Part shown: one piece after another, positions 55,214 through 64,000 of the stretch
How the letters are laid out: each line of letters starts with the position of its first letter
Numbering within the stretch: position 1 is the first letter of the stretch
Assembly (NCBI GenBank): GCA_964516135.1
Contig: CAZEWN010000005.1
Coordinates: 1-64,000, forward strand
Direction: 5' to 3'
Source of the DNA: 34-65-8 sp964516135
GTDB lineage: Bacteria; Pseudomonadota; Alphaproteobacteria; Sphingomonadales; Sphingomonadaceae
Length of the DNA stretch: 64,000 bases
Position numbers and translations under genes: made by a program
Notes under the pieces: generated by a model
Database searches by the model: none
What the model was told of the DNA's origin: nothing
Seen by the model: the letters and a program-made list of their open reading frames with translations, nothing else

Positions 55214-57574
55214 TCAGATCGGGTTGCCGTCGCGGTCGCGGAAAATTTCGCGGCGGCCGACGTGGTTTGCGGGGCCGACCAGACCGTCCTCTTCCATCCG
55301 CTCGATCCACTTTGCGGCGGTGTTGTAGCCCACGCCCATCTGGCGCTGGAGCCATGACCCGCTGGCCTTCTGGTTCTCGAACACGATCTGGCACGCCTGG
55401 CGGTACTTGCGTTCCTCGGGATTGTCGCTGGCGGTGAACTCGTCCTCGAAATTGAAGCCGGCGCCATCCTCGGGTTCCTCGGTCACGGCGTCGACGTATT
55501 CGGGCTTTCCCTGCGCGCGCCAGTGATCGGCCACCCGCTCGACTTCCTCGTCGGAAACGAACGGACCGTGGACGCGCACGGTCGCGCCGGTGTTGGGCTT
55601 GTAGAGCATGTCGCCCTTGCCCAGCAGCTGTTCCGCGCCCTGCTCGCCCAGGATGGTACGGCTGTCGATTCGGCTCGTCACCTTGAAGCTGATGCGCGTC
55701 GGCAGGTTCGCCTTGATCACGCCGGTGATGACGTCGACCGATGGGCGCTGCGTCGCCATGATGAGGTGGATGCCCGCCGCGCGGCTCTTCTGGCTGAGGC
55801 GCTGGATCAGCACCTCGATTTCCTTGCCGACCGTCACCATCAGGTCGGCCAGTTCGTCGACGATCAGTACGATCTGCGGCAGCGGCGCATAATCGAGCTG
55901 TTCTTCTTCGTAGATCTCGTCGCCGGTATCGGGATCGAACCCGGCCATGACCCGGCGGCCCAGCGGCGCGCCCTTCGCGATGGCGGCGCGGACTTTCTCG
56001 TTGAACCCGCCGATGTTGCGCGAATTGACGCTCGACATCATGCGGTAGCGGCGCTCCATTTCCTCGACCGCCCATTTCAGCGCGCGCACCGACTTGTGCG
56101 GCTCTGTCACCACGGGTGAGAGCAGGTGGGGGATATCATCGTAGGTGTTGAGTTCCAGTACCTTGGGATCGATCAGGATCATCCGGCACTCTTCCGGCGT
56201 GAACCGGTAGAGCAGCGATAGCAATATGGTATTTAAACCGACCGACTTGCCCGATCCGGTCGTACCCGCGACCAGCAAGTGCGGCATCGCGGCAAGGTCG
56301 GCGACGATCGGCTCGCCTGCGATATCCTTGCCCAGGATGATCGGCAGATTGCCCTTGTTTTCGGCAAAGACCGCGCACGAGGCGAGTTCGCGAAAGCTGA
56401 CCATCTGGCGGTCGGCATTGGGCAGCTCGATCCCCATCACCGTGCGCCCCGGGATCGGCGCGACGCGGGCGCTGATCGCGCTCATGTTCCGGGCGATGTC
56501 TTCGGCGAGGCCGACCACGCGGCTCGCCTTGATGCCGGGCGCGGGTTCCAGCTCGTACATGGTCACGACCGGACCGGTGCGGACGGCGGTGATCTCGCCC
56601 TTCACGTTGAAATCGTCGAGCACGGTTTCGAGCAAGCGTGCGTTGCGTTCCAGCGCCAGCTTATCGAGCTTGGGCGCCTTGTCGACCGGCGCTTCGGCCA
56701 GCAGGTCGAGGCTGGGCAGGTCGAAACTGGCGAACATGTCACGCTGCTTGGCGCTGCCCATCGCGGCCTTGCGCGGCGGTGCACTGGGATCGGTGATTTC
56801 CGGTGCGCGGCGCACAGGCTGTTCGGGTTCGGCATCGGGGACAATTCGCGCGCGGGCCCGGCGCGGCGCGCGCGGTTCGTCCCCTTCATCCTCGACCGGG
56901 CGACCGCGCAGCCACGGCAGATCGGGCAGCGCGGGCGCGCGGGCGAGAAACCGGGGCAGCGACAGCAGGGCGCGCCAGTCAAGCGCGAAAACCCGTATCA
57001 CCAGCGCCACCCCACCCGCCAGGGCCGCCAGCGCCAGGCCGAGGATTGCCCACCCCTGCGTCGCTTCGGGCAGGCGCCCCGCGACCGCCTCGATCGCACG
57101 CGCGCCGAGCAGACCGCCGACCCCGCCCATCGACGCGGGCAGCGTGCCGCCCGGCCCCTCGAAAGTCAGCGACAGCACCGAGGCGATCAGCAACATCGCG
57201 AACAGCAGCGCACCGACGGGGCGCCACCATCGGGTGGTCTCGTCGCGATCCTCGTCCTCGACATCTCGCCACAGCTTGCGCGCGAAGACATAGAGCAACG
57301 GCAACAGCAGCACCGCCGTCAGCCCGAACGCCACCAGCGCCTTGTCCGCCACCCATGCTCCGCTCGCGCCCATCCAGTTGGCGATGTCGGCGCCGGATGC
57401 GGCCGTCGAACCGCTCGGATCGGTCTGGGTGTAGCTGGCGAGCGACAAGCCAAGAAACAGCATGGCCAGGAACAGCGCACCCGCGCCCGCCATCTGGCTG
57501 GCGCGGCGAAGCGAGCGGCGGAAGGCAATCTTCCAATCCGCCGGCTGTGGCTTACCGATGGCGCGTGTGGCCAT
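55214..57574 (-). CDS. ftsK: DNA translocase FtsK
   Basis: A 786-residue septal DNA pump for chromosome segregation. Four membrane helices lie in the first 190 residues, then a Pro/Arg-rich linker (about 225-280). The RecA-like motor follows with the Walker A segment LVAGTTGSGKSVGLNT and Walker B QIVLIVDELADLMV, and the C-terminal gamma winged helix includes KASGSWLQRQMGVGYNTAAK, which reads KOPS-like sites. The ATG at 57574 has GGGGA upstream. It follows the ThiE-like gene on the same strand. Confidence 0.96.
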   Translation of the reverse strand: MATRAIGKPQPADWKIAFRRSLRRASQMAGAGALFLAMLFLGLSLASYTQTDPSGSTAASGADIANWMGASGAWVADKALVAFGLTAVLLLPLLYVFARKLWRDVEDEDRDETTRWWRPVGALLFAMLLIASVLSLTFEGPGGTLPASMGGVGGLLGARAIEAVAGRLPEATQGWAILGLALAALAGGVALVIRVFALDWRALLSLPRFLARAPALPDLPWLRGRPVEDEGDEPRAPRRARARIVPDAEPEQPVRRAPEITDPSAPPRKAAMGSAKQRDMFASFDLPSLDLLAEAPVDKAPKLDKLALERNARLLETVLDDFNVKGEITAVRTGPVVTMYELEPAPGIKASRVVGLAEDIARNMSAISARVAPIPGRTVMGIELPNADRQMVSFRELASCAVFAENKGNLPIILGKDIAGEPIVADLAAMPHLLVAGTTGSGKSVGLNTILLSLLYRFTPEECRMILIDPKVLELNTYDDIPHLLSPVVTEPHKSVRALKWAVEEMERRYRMMSSVNSRNIGGFNEKVRAAIAKGAPLGRRVMAGFDPDTGDEIYEEEQLDYAPLPQIVLIVDELADLMVTVGKEIEVLIQRLSQKSRAAGIHLIMATQRPSVDVITGVIKANLPTRISFKVTSRIDSRTILGEQGAEQLLGKGDMLYKPNTGATVRVHGPFVSDEEVERVADHWRAQGKPEYVDAVTEEPEDGAGFNFEDEFTASDNPEERKYRQACQIVFENQKASGSWLQRQMGVGYNTAAKWIERMEEDGLVGPANHVGRREIFRDRDGNPI

Positions 57575-57657
57575 GCGAAACGTCCCCTGCTTCCCGTTGA
57601 AGTGCCATGATGAATCCACCGCGAGTCCGGGTCAAGCATCATGCGCCCATCGGAGGG

Positions 57658-58215
57658 TCATGCGAGCCCATCGATCGCGCCCCAGCGAGGCCATGCCAAC
57701 GCCCGCGCGCGGGCCGCATCCATCCCCCCAAGCGCGATTACCGGCACGCGCGACTGCTGCGCGAGAACGTGGAAGCCGTGGATGCCGAGCAAGCGCGCGC
57801 CGGGGTGTGATCGGGTCGCGAACACCGGCGACAGGAACAAGCCATCGCACCGCGCGGCAGCGGCGGCCTGGATTTCGGCCCCATCGTGCGCGGTCGCAAG
57901 GCGCAGCAGCCCGCTTGCGCCCGCAACCTGCGCCGCCGCGCCATAAATGCCGTCCGCCCCCCAGTCCCTCGCGCAGTCTGGTGAAGCTGCCAGGATCACC
58001 ATGTGCTCGCGCGCCCGCGCATGGTCGGCAAGTGCGGCGAAACGCGCGCGGCGGGCGGGCTCGGCCAGATGATAGTGGCGAAAGACGAATCCGGAACCAG
58101 CGGGCAGCGCGGCCAGCGCCGCTTCCAGCCGCGCGTCATTGCGCGCGTCGGAAAGCAGCCACAGCAAAGGCAATGTCTGGCGTCGAGGCACCGTCACGCT
58201 ATAGCGCGCGGCCAT
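57658..58215 (-). CDS. ThiE/TenI-like thiamine phosphate synthase family protein
   Basis: A 185-residue TIM-barrel protein related to thiamine phosphate synthase. Family landmarks are RDWGADGIYG, CDGLFLSPVFATRSHPGARL and RVPVIALGGMDAARARAL. It is short for ThiE (usually over 200 residues). The usual pyrophosphate-binding LR-x-K reads FVFRHYHL and the conserved IND reads LAA, so catalytic competence is doubtful. Its start codon overlaps that of the divergent YggS gene by two bases. It may act in vitamin B1 metabolism or have a different role. Confidence 0.75.
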   Translation of the reverse strand: MAARYSVTVPRRQTLPLLWLLSDARNDARLEAALAALPAGSGFVFRHYHLAEPARRARFAALADHARAREHMVILAASPDCARDWGADGIYGAAAQVAGASGLLRLATAHDGAEIQAAAAARCDGLFLSPVFATRSHPGARLLGIHGFHVLAQQSRVPVIALGGMDAARARALAWPRWGAIDGLA

Positions 58216-58876
58216 GGAAATGGCAGATAGTCCGCTCGCCCGCGTTCATGCCGCGATTGCCGGCGCCTGCAAGGCGGCGCGGCGCGATCCGCAGGGCATC
58301 GCGCTGGTCGCGGTCAGCAAGACGCAAGCGCCCGATGCGATCGAGGCGCTGATCGGTGCGGGGCATCGCCTGTTCGGCGAGAACCGGGTGCAGGAGGCGG
58401 CGGCCAAGTGGCCACCCTTGCGCGAGCGCCATCAAGGGATCACGCTGCACCTCATCGGTCAGCTCCAGTCGAACAAGGCCGACGAGGCAGTCGCGCTGTT
58501 CGATGCCATTCATTCGCTCGACCGCGCCAGCCTCGCCACCGCGCTCGCCCGGGCGATGGACAAGCGGGGACGGCGGGTTCCGTGTTTCATCCAGCTCAAC
58601 GTGGGCGAAGAACCACAAAAAGGGGGTGTCCTCCCCGCCGACCTGCCCGCACTCGTGGCGCTGGCGCGCGACGCGGATATTCCCCTCGCCGGGCTGATGT
58701 GCCTGCCGCCCGTCGGGATCGAACCCGCGCCGTTTTTCGCGTTCCTGGCGAAGCTGGCGGCGGATAATGGCCTCCCCGGCCTCAGCATGGGGATGAGCGA
58801 CGATTATCCCACCGCTGTCATGCTGGGGGCGACCCATGTGCGCGTGGGCACCGCGCTGTTCGGGTCGCGTCCCTGA
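58214..58876 (+). CDS. YggS family pyridoxal phosphate homeostasis protein
   Basis: A 220-residue PLP-binding protein of the PLPBP/YggS family, with the PLP lysine Lys36 in LVAVSKTQAPDAI, FGENRVQEAAAKWP, HLIGQLQSNKADEAV and the phosphate-binding MGMSDDYPTAVMLGATHVRVGT region. It buffers intracellular pyridoxal phosphate. ATG 58214 is shared in a CATG with the divergent gene; ATG 58220 is an alternative. A bidirectional terminator follows. Confidence 0.93.
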   Translation: MEMADSPLARVHAAIAGACKAARRDPQGIALVAVSKTQAPDAIEALIGAGHRLFGENRVQEAAAKWPPLRERHQGITLHLIGQLQSNKADEAVALFDAIHSLDRASLATALARAMDKRGRRVPCFIQLNVGEEPQKGGVLPADLPALVALARDADIPLAGLMCLPPVGIEPAPFFAFLAKLAADNGLPGLSMGMSDDYPTAVMLGATHVRVGTALFGSRP

Positions 58877-58881
58877 ACGAA

Positions 58882-58907
58882 AAAGGGGCGCCCGCGAGCG
58901 CCCCTTT
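58882..58907. terminator. Bidirectional terminator
   Basis: AAAGGGGCGC (58882-58891), loop CCGCGA, GCGCCCCTTT (58898-58907). A-rich before and T-rich after, so it works in both directions between the convergent yggS-like and TonB receptor genes. Confidence 0.88.
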
Positions 58908-58928
58908 GGTTTCGGATCGTCGGTCCGT

Positions 58929-61244
58929 TCAGAAGTCGAAGGTTAGTTCGACACCCAGCTGACGCCCCTTGCTGAGCGGCGAGAACGTGCCGGCCGCCGG
59001 ACGCGGATCGAACGGGCGGTTGTTGCCGTCCGACAGCGGGCCACCGAACGGCACCTGCGTGTCGCCACCTACCTGCACCTCGTCGAGCAAGTTCTTGCCA
59101 TAAAGCGAGATCGCCAGCCCTTCGAGCGGGGTGTTCCAGGTGATGTTCGCATCGAGGTTCACGACATCCTGAATCCAGCCGAAGTTGCTGTCGGTGTACG
59201 CGATCTCGTCGCGGTACTGCAGGTTGGCACGGCTTACCAGCGAACCGGCGCCCAGGTCCATTTCGTGGATCACGCCCACGCCCCAGGTGATATCGGCAAC
59301 GCGCGGCAAGGCCAGTTCCCGGTCCGCGTCGGTCACGATGCCATCGCCCGAGATATCGAACAGGATCCGGTCGTAATCGGCATCGATGATACCAATGTTC
59401 GCGGTGAACAACAGCCCGTCGGACACGCGCATCCGGCTTTCAGCCTCAAAGCCCACGATGGTCGCGTCAGCGGTGTTGAGGATGAACTGGCTTACCCCCG
59501 CCGTCGGGCTCGACTGGTTCACTTCACGCTGCATGTTGCCGATCTTGGTCACGTATGCGGCGGCATTGAGTGTAAAGGCGCGGTCGTCGGTCTGGAACTT
59601 GCCGCCGATCTCGTAATTGTCGACCTTCTCTTCGTCAAACGAGAAACCGCCCGTCGCCGGGACGACCACCGCTTCGAAAACGGTCGCGTTTGTGACGCGG
59701 AAATTGTAGCCGCCCGAACGGTACCCGCGCGTCCAGTGGGCATAGACCTGCCCACGATCGAATTCGTACTGCAGGCCGAGCTTCGGCGACCAGTTGGTCC
59801 ACTTGTCGTCATCGACGAAACCGTTGTTTTCCGTGGGAATGAACGGATTACGGCCACTGGTCGGGCAGGTTCCGGCAACCACCGAACAGGCCGGGCGCGG
59901 ACGGATGTAGGTAACGCCGGCGGACTTTTCCTCCTGGCTCCAGCGGATGCCGGCGATCACGCTGAGCGCATCGGTCAGCCCGATCTCGGCATTGGCGAAG
60001 GCACCGATGACCTCGTGATCCTGCGCGCCGCCGCCATAGAACGTCAGCGGGCTGAGGGGCGGCAGGTTGCGTACCTCGGTATAGGCGATCGACTGGTCGA
60101 AATAGAACCCGCCGACGGTCAGGTCGAAGCCCGGACCCGACACGGCATAGCGCAGCTCGTTCGAGATCTGGTCCTGCACCGTCTCGGTGTTCGAGTGGAA
60201 CAGGAACGCTGGCAGCGCGTCGATATCGCCGTTGGTGGTGCCCTCGTAATCGCGCCAGCCGAAGATGTTGGTCAGCGTGCCGGGGCCGATGTCGATGTCG
60301 GCGCGCAGGCTCGTGGTCCAGATCTTGTTGGCATAGCTGCCGCCATTGTCGATCGAGAAGTCAAAGCTGTCGCGATCGAACCGGCCACGGTTCTGGCCGG
60401 CCGGGCCATCGCCGTCGCTCTCGAAATAATCGACCTTGCCCAACAGCGTCAGCGCGCCAAGTCGCGCCTCCAGCGCTCCGCGCAGGATCTTGGTATCGGC
60501 CTTGCCGAAATCCTCGCCATCGAACAGATTGGTGAAGTACCCTTCGTCCTTGTTGTAGTACGCGCCCAGCTTGAACAGGAGTGTGTCTTCGACGATCGGG
60601 CCAGAGATCACGCCGCTGACGGTGTAGTTCGCACCACCCCGGCCGCCATCGACAAACGGGCCGTCGACCGCGGCGCGAAACTTGCCGCTGAATTCCTCGG
60701 TCGGATTGCCGGTGTTGATCAGCACCGCACCGCCGGTAACGTTGCGACCGAATAGCACGCCCTGCGGCCCGCGCAGGATTTCAACGCTGTCGAGATCGAA
60801 CAGGTCAAACACCACCCCGCCGTTGAAGCCGAGGTAAACCCCGTCGACGAACACGCCCACGGTCGGGTCGATCGATGGAATCGAGCTGTTGATGCCGAGG
60901 CCACGGATCGAGAAATTGGCGGTCCCGCGGCTCGTCCCGACCTGGTCGAGTGAAACGCTGGGGGCAGAATAGGTGAGCGACTGGATATCGCGAACCTTAA
61001 GGGCTTCCAAACTCTGCGCGTTGAACGCGGTGACGGCAACCGGCACGCTCTGCACGTCTTCGGCATTCTGCGTCTTGGTGCCCGTCACCACGATCACGTC
61101 GAAGGCGCCGATAGCGCTACCGTCAGCCGCCTGTTCTTCGGCCCCCGGCTGCGTGGTTGTGTCCTGCGCCAGCGCCACGCCGGGCAACACCGAAAGGCCG
61201 ACGCCGGCCAATGCCAACGCCCGCAGCGTAAATATGCTCTTCAT
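58929..61244 (-). CDS. TonB-dependent outer-membrane receptor
   Basis: A 771-residue receptor with signal peptide (about 1-26, ending GVALAQD), a putative TonB box near GAFDVIVVTGTK, and a plug domain with VQSVPVAVTAFNAQSLEAL and VEILRGPQGVLFGRNVTGGAV. A 22-strand barrel follows and ends in LGVELTFDF with a terminal Phe. It resembles the FecA/FyuA-like receptors abundant in sphingomonads. The ligand is not predictable, since no siderophore or carbohydrate genes are adjacent. Confidence 0.93.
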   Translation of the reverse strand: MKSIFTLRALALAGVGLSVLPGVALAQDTTTQPGAEEQAADGSAIGAFDVIVVTGTKTQNAEDVQSVPVAVTAFNAQSLEALKVRDIQSLTYSAPSVSLDQVGTSRGTANFSIRGLGINSSIPSIDPTVGVFVDGVYLGFNGGVVFDLFDLDSVEILRGPQGVLFGRNVTGGAVLINTGNPTEEFSGKFRAAVDGPFVDGGRGGANYTVSGVISGPIVEDTLLFKLGAYYNKDEGYFTNLFDGEDFGKADTKILRGALEARLGALTLLGKVDYFESDGDGPAGQNRGRFDRDSFDFSIDNGGSYANKIWTTSLRADIDIGPGTLTNIFGWRDYEGTTNGDIDALPAFLFHSNTETVQDQISNELRYAVSGPGFDLTVGGFYFDQSIAYTEVRNLPPLSPLTFYGGGAQDHEVIGAFANAEIGLTDALSVIAGIRWSQEEKSAGVTYIRPRPACSVVAGTCPTSGRNPFIPTENNGFVDDDKWTNWSPKLGLQYEFDRGQVYAHWTRGYRSGGYNFRVTNATVFEAVVVPATGGFSFDEEKVDNYEIGGKFQTDDRAFTLNAAAYVTKIGNMQREVNQSSPTAGVSQFILNTADATIVGFEAESRMRVSDGLLFTANIGIIDADYDRILFDISGDGIVTDADRELALPRVADITWGVGVIHEMDLGAGSLVSRANLQYRDEIAYTDSNFGWIQDVVNLDANITWNTPLEGLAISLYGKNLLDEVQVGGDTQVPFGGPLSDGNNRPFDPRPAAGTFSPLSKGRQLGVELTFDF

Positions 61245-61349
61245 TCAGCCTCTCCTCCACCGAACTTTACGTGTACGTTAGGCCGCAGCAGCGCCGAAAG
61301 TGAATCGGTAATTCCACGAACCGCACAAATTAGCCGTTCACTGTTGCTT

Positions 61350-64000
61350 TCATGCCTCTTGCCGTTCCTTCACGCGGCGCTCGCTCGCCCCGCTGAGCAG
61401 CGCGCGCTCAATCTGTGCAAGTCGTTCGGCGGATGTAACTTTTGCACCCAGCAGGTCGGTCACGTAAAAGGTGTCGACCGCGCGTTCGCCATAATTGGTG
61501 ACATGCGCGGACTGGACCATCAGCTTGCTTTCGAACAGCGCGCGCGCCAGCCGGTTGAGAAGCGCGGGCCGATCGCGCGCGGCGACTTCGACCACCGTGA
61601 ATCGGCTGGAGGCATCGTTGTCGAACGAAACCCGCGGCCGCACCTCGAATGCCTGCGAGCGCGTGATCGGCAGCGGGCGCTGGGCGAGTTTGGGAACGAG
61701 CTCGATCCGGTTGGCCAGTGCATCACCGATCGCCTTCTCGATCCGGTCGAGCTGCTGCGGCTCCTCGAACGGTCGGCCGTGCGGGTCCTGGACCAGGAAG
61801 TTGTCCACCGCCCAGCCCGTGGTGCTGGTGTGGATGCGCGCGTCGATGATGTTTGCGCCGGCAAGGTGGATGCCGCCCGCAATGCGGTAGAACAGGCCCG
61901 GATGGTCGGCCGCGATCACCGTCACCAGCGTTGCCCCGCGCGCGGGATAGACCTCGCAATGAACGGACAACTGCGCCTTGCCATCGCGCTCCGCGGCGAA
62001 CTGGACCAGGTTGAGGGCAATGATGTCGACCGGCTCGGCGATCCAGTAAGCGTCGCCGAACACCGCCGAAAGCTCGTCGACGAGCGCCGCACGGCTGCCC
62101 AGCGCTTCGCGCACGGCGTCCTTTTTCGCCGCGACCCGCTCCTTGCGGCCGGTTCGCATGTGCCCGAGCCGCAGCCGCTCCTGCGCGGCATCATAGAGCT
62201 CGCCCAGCAATTGCCGCTTCCAGCTGTTCCAGGTGCCCGGCCCGACCGCGCGGATATCGACCGCTGTCAGGATCAGCAGGTGACGCAGCCGATCGAGGCT
62301 TTCGACGTGCCCCACGAAATCCTCGATCGTCTTGGGATCGGTGAGGTCGCGCTTGAAAGCGGTCGCGCTCATCAACAAGTGAAAGCGGACCAGCCAGGAA
62401 ACCAGTTCCGTTTCTTCCTCCGACAGGCCGAAACGGGGGCAGAGCTCCTCGGCCACTGCCGCACCCAGTACCGAATGGTCCCCCCGCCGCCCCTTGGCGA
62501 TATCGTGCAGCAGCACCGCGACATAGGCGGCGCGGCGTGACTTGACCTTGTGGATCAGGCGGCTGGAGCGCGGATGGTCCTCCGCCAGTTCGCCGCGCTC
62601 GATCCGGCTGAGCAGCCCGATTGCGCGGATGGTATGTTCATCGACGGTGTAGTGATGATACATGTCAAACTGCATCTGCGCGTTGACCTTGCCGAAATCG
62701 GGCACGAAACGGCCGAACACGTTCGCCTCGTTCATCCAGCGCAGCGCGGTTTCGGGATCGTTGCGACCCGCAAGCAGCTCGATGAACAAGGCGTTGGCGC
62801 GCGGATCGCGGCGCACGTTGTCGCGGATCAAGCCCGCGTCGCGATTGGCCTGGCGCATGGTCGCGGGGTGGATTTCCAGCCGTTCCGCCTCCGCCAGCTG
62901 GAACACCTCGATCAGGCGGACCGGATCGGCGCGGAACCAGTCGTCGCCGGGCGCCGCGATCTTGCCGCCGAACACGCGGTATCCCTTGAGCATGCGCGGG
63001 CGCGCGGTGAACCCGGCGAGGAACCCGCGCCGTTCGCGCCCGTGCGCGAACTGTTCGTCGATATGCGCCAGGAACACGCCGGTGAGGCTGCCCACGCGCT
63101 TTGCCTGGAGGAAGTAGAACTGCATGAAGCGCTCGACCGCGCTCTTGCCGGGCCGCTCTGCGAACTTCATCCGCTCGGCGACGGCGCGCTGGAGGTCGAA
63201 GGTCAGCCGGTCCTCGGCCCGGCCCGTCAACGTGTGGAGGTGGCACCGCACCGCCAGCATGAAGCCTTCAGCCCGGCGGAAGCTGCGATATTCGCTCTCG
63301 CTCAGCAATCCGACGTCGACCAGTTCCGAGGCGCTGCGAACCTTGTGAATATACTTGCCGATCCAGTAGAGCGTCTGGAGATCGCGCAGGCCGCCCTTGC
63401 CGTCCTTCACGTTGGGTTCGACGACATAGCGGCTGTCGCCCATGCGCTTGTGCCGGGCGTTGCGTTCGGCAAGCTTCTCGGCCACGAACTGGCGTTCCGT
63501 TCCGGTCACGACCTCGGCGCGGAAGCGCGTGCGGACTTCTTCGTAAAGCGCCCGGTCGCCCCACAGATACCGCCCTTCGAGCAAGGCGGTGCGGATGGTC
63601 AGGTCGTCCTTGGCCATCCGCACGACATCATCGGGGGTGCGACTTGACTGGCCGACCTTAAGGCCGAGATCCCACAGGTAATAGAGCATCGCCTCGATCA
63701 CCTGCTCGCACCACGGCGCGCGGCGAGTAGGGGTGAAGAAGGCGATGTCGACATCCGAATGCGGCGCCATTTCGGCCCGGCCGTAGCCGCCGACCGCCAT
63801 GATCGCGAGCCGCTCGCCCGAACTGCGATTGGCGACGGGGAACACATGGGCCACGACATGATCGTGAATCAACCGCACGATTTGGTCGACCAAAAAGGCG
63901 TGCCCGCCCGTGATCTCGTGCCCGGCCGATGGCCGCGCCTCGAGCCGGGTGGCGAGCTCCGCCCGGCCGGCCGCCAGGGCTTCTCGCAGCAAGGCGACGA
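61350..64000 (-). CDS. glnD: PII uridylyltransferase, N-terminus beyond window
   Basis: The last 883 or so residues of GlnD, which adds and removes UMP on the PII nitrogen sensor. It has the nucleotidyltransferase GGYGRAEMAPHSDVDIAFF, then EPNVKDGKGGLRDLQTLYWI, the HD domain LLHDIAKGRRGDHS for deuridylylation, and two C-terminal ACT domains (VIAADHPGLFYRIAGGIHLA; VAARDRPALLNRLARALFES) that bind glutamine. The frame remains open at 64000; the apparent TTG at 63992 is internal because family members extend further. Confidence 0.96.
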   Translation of the reverse strand, partial: VALLREALAAGRAELATRLEARPSAGHEITGGHAFLVDQIVRLIHDHVVAHVFPVANRSSGERLAIMAVGGYGRAEMAPHSDVDIAFFTPTRRAPWCEQVIEAMLYYLWDLGLKVGQSSRTPDDVVRMAKDDLTIRTALLEGRYLWGDRALYEEVRTRFRAEVVTGTERQFVAEKLAERNARHKRMGDSRYVVEPNVKDGKGGLRDLQTLYWIGKYIHKVRSASELVDVGLLSESEYRSFRRAEGFMLAVRCHLHTLTGRAEDRLTFDLQRAVAERMKFAERPGKSAVERFMQFYFLQAKRVGSLTGVFLAHIDEQFAHGRERRGFLAGFTARPRMLKGYRVFGGKIAAPGDDWFRADPVRLIEVFQLAEAERLEIHPATMRQANRDAGLIRDNVRRDPRANALFIELLAGRNDPETALRWMNEANVFGRFVPDFGKVNAQMQFDMYHHYTVDEHTIRAIGLLSRIERGELAEDHPRSSRLIHKVKSRRAAYVAVLLHDIAKGRRGDHSVLGAAVAEELCPRFGLSEEETELVSWLVRFHLLMSATAFKRDLTDPKTIEDFVGHVESLDRLRHLLILTAVDIRAVGPGTWNSWKRQLLGELYDAAQERLRLGHMRTGRKERVAAKKDAVREALGSRAALVDELSAVFGDAYWIAEPVDIIALNLVQFAAERDGKAQLSVHCEVYPARGATLVTVIAADHPGLFYRIAGGIHLAGANIIDARIHTSTTGWAVDNFLVQDPHGRPFEEPQQLDRIEKAIGDALANRIELVPKLAQRPLPITRSQAFEVRPRVSFDNDASSRFTVVEVAARDRPALLNRLARALFESKLMVQSAHVTNYGERAVDTFYVTDLLGAKVTSAERLAQIERALLSGASERRVKERQEA

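Noticed and set aside
59265..60755. Plus-strand frame of about 496 codons opposite the TonB receptor
   Set aside because: Antisense shadow with no RBS or recognisable domain.

Overview
The window (64,000 bases, GC-rich) looks like a chromosomal segment of an alphaproteobacterium, most likely order Sphingomonadales (Erythrobacteraceae or Sphingomonadaceae type). The evidence is a CtrA master regulator, a DUF4167 protein (an alphaproteobacterial family), an HWE-type histidine kinase, CIRCE-controlled groESL, an lptB-rpoN pair, and a DUF2975/XRE pair with a small hydrophobic leader gene. I assign the order from gene content only; no database search was possible. No rRNA, tRNA, CRISPR array, insertion sequence or prophage was recognised.

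Layout. 1-7.3 kb: the 5' part of rpoB (minus strand); a small operon of a 42-residue hydrophobic peptide, a DUF2975 membrane protein and an XRE regulator; a 23-residue membrane microprotein; a small lipoprotein; rplJ-rplL (plus strand, cut off from rpoB); a large-subunit catalase; and a lipoprotein cytochrome c. 7.5-18.4 kb: a MATE exporter, groES-groEL behind a CIRCE operator, a 7TM GGDEF protein, a DJ-1/PfpI isonitrile hydratase-like enzyme, a double-DUF305/LVIVD propeller protein, MTA phosphorylase, a class A beta-lactamase-like hydrolase and a second small lipoprotein. 18.6-26.2 kb: polA, a CHASE3-HWE kinase, an MscS channel and a Cdc48-type AAA ATPase. 26.2-29.9 kb: an AT-rich intergenic block, scoAB (3-oxoacid CoA-transferase), a ferritin-like protein and metK. 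29.9-35.8 kb (minus strand): hisS-prfA-prmC, then DUF4167 and lnt. The 3' third of hisS has foreign-looking composition.

35.8-41.9 kb: ppa, a small membrane protein, lptB-rpoN, a very long inverted repeat, ctrA with GANTC and TTAA sites, a TauE/SafE-type transporter and trmB. 41.9-47.2 kb is the most accessory-looking part: an NmrA-like reductase and FAD monooxygenase pair, an IclR regulator, a phytanoyl-CoA dioxygenase-like enzyme and a LysR regulator, probably a catabolic module of unknown substrate. 47.3-64 kb: an outer-membrane beta-barrel protein, a malic enzyme-PTA hybrid, mutS, a DUF2157/GDYXXLXY pair, ftsK, a ThiE-like protein overlapping a divergent YggS gene at the start codons, a TonB-dependent receptor and glnD (running off the right edge).

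Most genes are housekeeping. The points that merit a second look are the composition break inside hisS, the 36-pair inverted repeat between rpoN and ctrA, the rplJL/rpoB separation, the double DUF305 His/Met-rich fusion, hairpins that present or abut ribosome-binding regions, and several very small genes. I found no clearly new multi-gene defence or metabolic system.
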